Assembly (NCBI GenBank): GCA_035567895.1
Contig: DATMPC010000103.1
Location: forward strand, 1 to 64,000
Reading direction: 5' to 3'
Length of the DNA: 64,000 bases
From: Terriglobales bacterium
GTDB lineage: Bacteria; Acidobacteriota; Terriglobia; Terriglobales; Acidobacteriaceae
Shown one piece after another: positions 62,427 to 64,000 of the stretch. Every line of letters begins with the position of its first letter. Position 1 is the stretch's first letter. The translations under genes and the position numbers were made by a program. The notes beneath the pieces were generated by a model. The model ran no database searches, was not told the origin of the DNA, and saw only the letters and a program-made list of their open reading frames with translations.

Positions 62427-63065
62427 CGGAGTGCATTAATCCTCGGAAGTCGAGCCCGTCGTCACTATGTAAATGTTTGATCCGTGTTCTGACGATTCCA
62501 ACTCCAAGAATCTCAGTCATTTAAGGCTATCGCCATCTTGAGACTGTCATCCCTCCCGTCCGACGCGGGGGATCTGCTTTTCCTGCGAGACGAGAGACAG
62601 CAGATCCCCCACTCCGCCTAAGATGCATCGACACATGAACAGCTTCGCTGCGGAGTGAGGGATGACAGCGCCTGAGAGGGTGGCTATCCCAACCGCCGCA
62701 CATCGGAGAAAGTTAGTAATTGGACTTCTCATTCCCAAAATGAACCTAACGATTCCCTGTTGACTCCCTGTTAACTTTTTGCATCTCGCAAAAAAGACCT
62801 CTAAGCCTTTTGTTCACGGTTGCTTACAAAAAAATCCACAGAAATCCCTGTTCATTCCCTGCCCGCTGACGGGAAATTTGCGATTTTTGGGCAGAATTCG
62901 AAGATTTTCAGATCGAATTCGAAAACTCGCCTGTTATTCTCGCTGTTCCGGCTCGGACGATAGATTTTCCGCATGTTTCTAAGACCCCGAAAGAGGTATC
63001 TCGTCCCGCCCTTTTGGGGCTTTTTTGCGCACTCCTTAATTAGATAGCCTGCGAATGAGGTAATT
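62427..63065. repeat. Intergenic region: long inverted repeat and CCCTGTTAAC-type cluster
   Basis: CTGTCATCCCTC (about 62543) pairs with GAGGGATGACAG (about 62658), and inside it GGGGGATCTGCT pairs with AGCAGATCCCCC. From 62750 to 62950 words such as TCCCTGTT, CTGTTCATTCCCTG and CTGACGGGAAATTT repeat. No gene seen. Confidence 0.7.
63007..63026 (+). terminator. Intrinsic terminator-like hairpin
   Basis: GCCC-TTTT-GGGGC followed by TTTTTT, 40 bp before the DoxX gene. It may be the 3' end of an unrecognised transcript or attenuate the DoxX transcript. Confidence 0.55.
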
Positions 63066-63434
63066 TTGCGACGGCTATTCTCAACATTCGCCACAGGCCG
63101 GCCTGGCGTGGGTCTTCTGTTCATGCGGCTGGTTGCTGGGGCTTTACTAAGTGTTCACGGGATCATGAAACTGCGAACCGGGCCGATAGTTCCAGACGTC
63201 CTTGCGATCGCTGCCGGAGTGCTTCTGCTCGCAGGTTTGTGGACGCCCATCGCGGGATCGCTGGTGGCGATCCTCGGACTATGGAACATAATTTCACAAT
63301 CTGGAGATCCGTCGGCGAATATTCTGTTGGGAACCATGGGCTTAGCTTTGGCGTTGCTGGGACCTGGCGCTTGGTCAGTGGATGCTCAACTTTTTGGATG
63401 GAAGCGCATTGATGTTCGAGACCGAAGGAACTAA
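63066..63434 (+). CDS. DoxX-family membrane protein
   Basis: 122 residues from a TTG at 63066; GAGGT five bases upstream decides this start. Four hydrophobic helices (GLLFMRLVAGALLSVHGI, VLAIAAGVLLLAGLW, AGSLVAILGLWNII, ILLGTMGLALALLGPGAWSVDAQLFG). It shares helix order and ends with the 35708-36124 protein and, like that one, neighbours a NarL-type regulator. Confidence 0.85.
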   Translation: MRRLFSTFATGRPGVGLLFMRLVAGALLSVHGIMKLRTGPIVPDVLAIAAGVLLLAGLWTPIAGSLVAILGLWNIISQSGDPSANILLGTMGLALALLGPGAWSVDAQLFGWKRIDVRDRRN

Positions 63435-63439
63435 TAGTC

Positions 63440-63486
63440 ATCCGCTCTTTTGCGGATCTTTCATGGATCTGGGATTTTTTCCCAGA
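63440..63486 (+). terminator. Two hairpins between DoxX and the regulator
   Basis: ATCCGC-TCTTTT-GCGGAT (63440-63457) followed by CTTTC, and TCTGGGA-TTTTT-TCCCAGA (63468-63486). Likely terminator of the DoxX gene. Confidence 0.55.
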
Positions 63487-63538
63487 ACAGCACTTGTTTT
63501 CAATCGGGACCCTTCAATTTAAGTACGAGGAGCCGAAT

Positions 63539-64000
63539 ATGACGAATGCAGCTCGAATACGAATCTTGAGCGTGGAAGACCACCCATTACTTCGCGAGGG
63601 GATCGCCGCAATCATCAATTGCCAGCCGGACATGTTGCTCGTGGCGGAAGCCCCGAATGGCAAGGAGGCGATTGAAAAGTATCGCGCCGTGAGACCTGAT
63701 GTCACCCTTATGGACCTCAGGCTGCCGGATCTCAGCGGCATCGAGGCGATGATCGCCATCCGATCGGAGTTTGCCGACGCTCGCATCATCATACTGACGA
63801 CGGCTGCAGGCGATGTCGAGATTTGTCGGGCTCTGAGAGCGGGAGCGCATGCGTATCTGCTGAAGAGCATGCCTCCGCAAGAAATGATTGCCACGATTCG
63901 CCAGGTGCATGCCGGTAAGAGATGCATTCCGCCGGAGATCGCTGCCGGACTTGCCGAACATCTCAGCGACGAAGCGCTCAGCGAACGCGAAGTGGAGGTT
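63539..64000 (+). CDS. NarL/FixJ-family response regulator, cut by the window end
   Basis: 154 codons from the ATG at 63539 (GAGGAG seven bases upstream) to the end, with no stop. Receiver with E13-D14 (SVEDHP), phospho-acceptor Asp59 in TLMDLRLPD, and K in LLKSMPPQ; the frame ends at SEREVEV, the beginning of the HTH. The receiver is close to that of 36269-36898. Partner kinase is presumably beyond the window. Confidence 0.9.
   Translation, partial: MTNAARIRILSVEDHPLLREGIAAIINCQPDMLLVAEAPNGKEAIEKYRAVRPDVTLMDLRLPDLSGIEAMIAIRSEFADARIIILTTAAGDVEICRALRAGAHAYLLKSMPPQEMIATIRQVHAGKRCIPPEIAAGLAEHLSDEALSEREVEV

Overview
The window reads as a stretch of an acidobacterial chromosome (class Terriglobia, the Koribacter/Sulfotelmatobacter side is my best guess). 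This is an inference from style, not from a marker gene: an Oar-like TonB-dependent receptor, several giant propeller-type sensor kinases paired with NarL-type regulators, a very small KVIEF-type protein, and AACAGTGAAT-type intergenic repeats. No rRNA, tRNA, CRISPR array, integrase or prophage was seen.

Region 1 (about 0.6-20 kb) is an island of many small, mostly unrecognised genes around stress functions: a cold-shock-like protein, Hsp20, an orphan MreB, a cupin, a Crp/Fnr regulator, transaldolase, an NmrA-like reductase, a PAS/GAF histidine kinase, zinc-knuckle miniproteins and small membrane proteins. Two things tie it together. A 19-bp motif, GAGCTGTTCTATACAGTGC, occurs seven times. The 5' leaders of hsp20 and of a monooxygenase-like gene are homologous, and both can fold so that the Shine-Dalgarno sequence is paired. 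A secreted protein here is made of eight exact 32-residue two-cysteine repeats.

Region 2 (20-31 kb) holds three more small genes and then a minus-strand run: universal stress protein, acetate kinase, zinc-ribbon protein, histidine phosphatase, glycogen phosphorylase, phosphoglucomutase and 4-alpha-glucanotransferase. It reads as mobilisation of stored glycogen and substrate-level ATP formation during energy or oxygen limitation; transaldolase and the Crp/Fnr regulator in region 1 fit the same picture.

Region 3 (31-43 kb) has four secreted or periplasmic proteins, an AI-2E-type permease, a DoxX protein, a NarL regulator with a propeller kinase, a GH16-like lipoprotein overlapping that kinase, a stand-alone Clp-type AAA+ ATPase and a 38-residue protein.

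Region 4 (43-64 kb) is signalling-rich: a REC-PAS-kinase, a receiver protein, a kinase with six PAS modules repeated at exactly 363 bp, then two paralogous propeller kinases around a TonB-dependent receptor. The first of these has lost its regulator: a REP palindrome supplies its stop codon and only a frameshifted regulator fragment follows. A cluster of REP palindromes flanks a frameshifted REP-associated tyrosine transposase. The window ends inside another NarL regulator next to a second DoxX gene, repeating the DoxX/NarL pairing at 36 kb.
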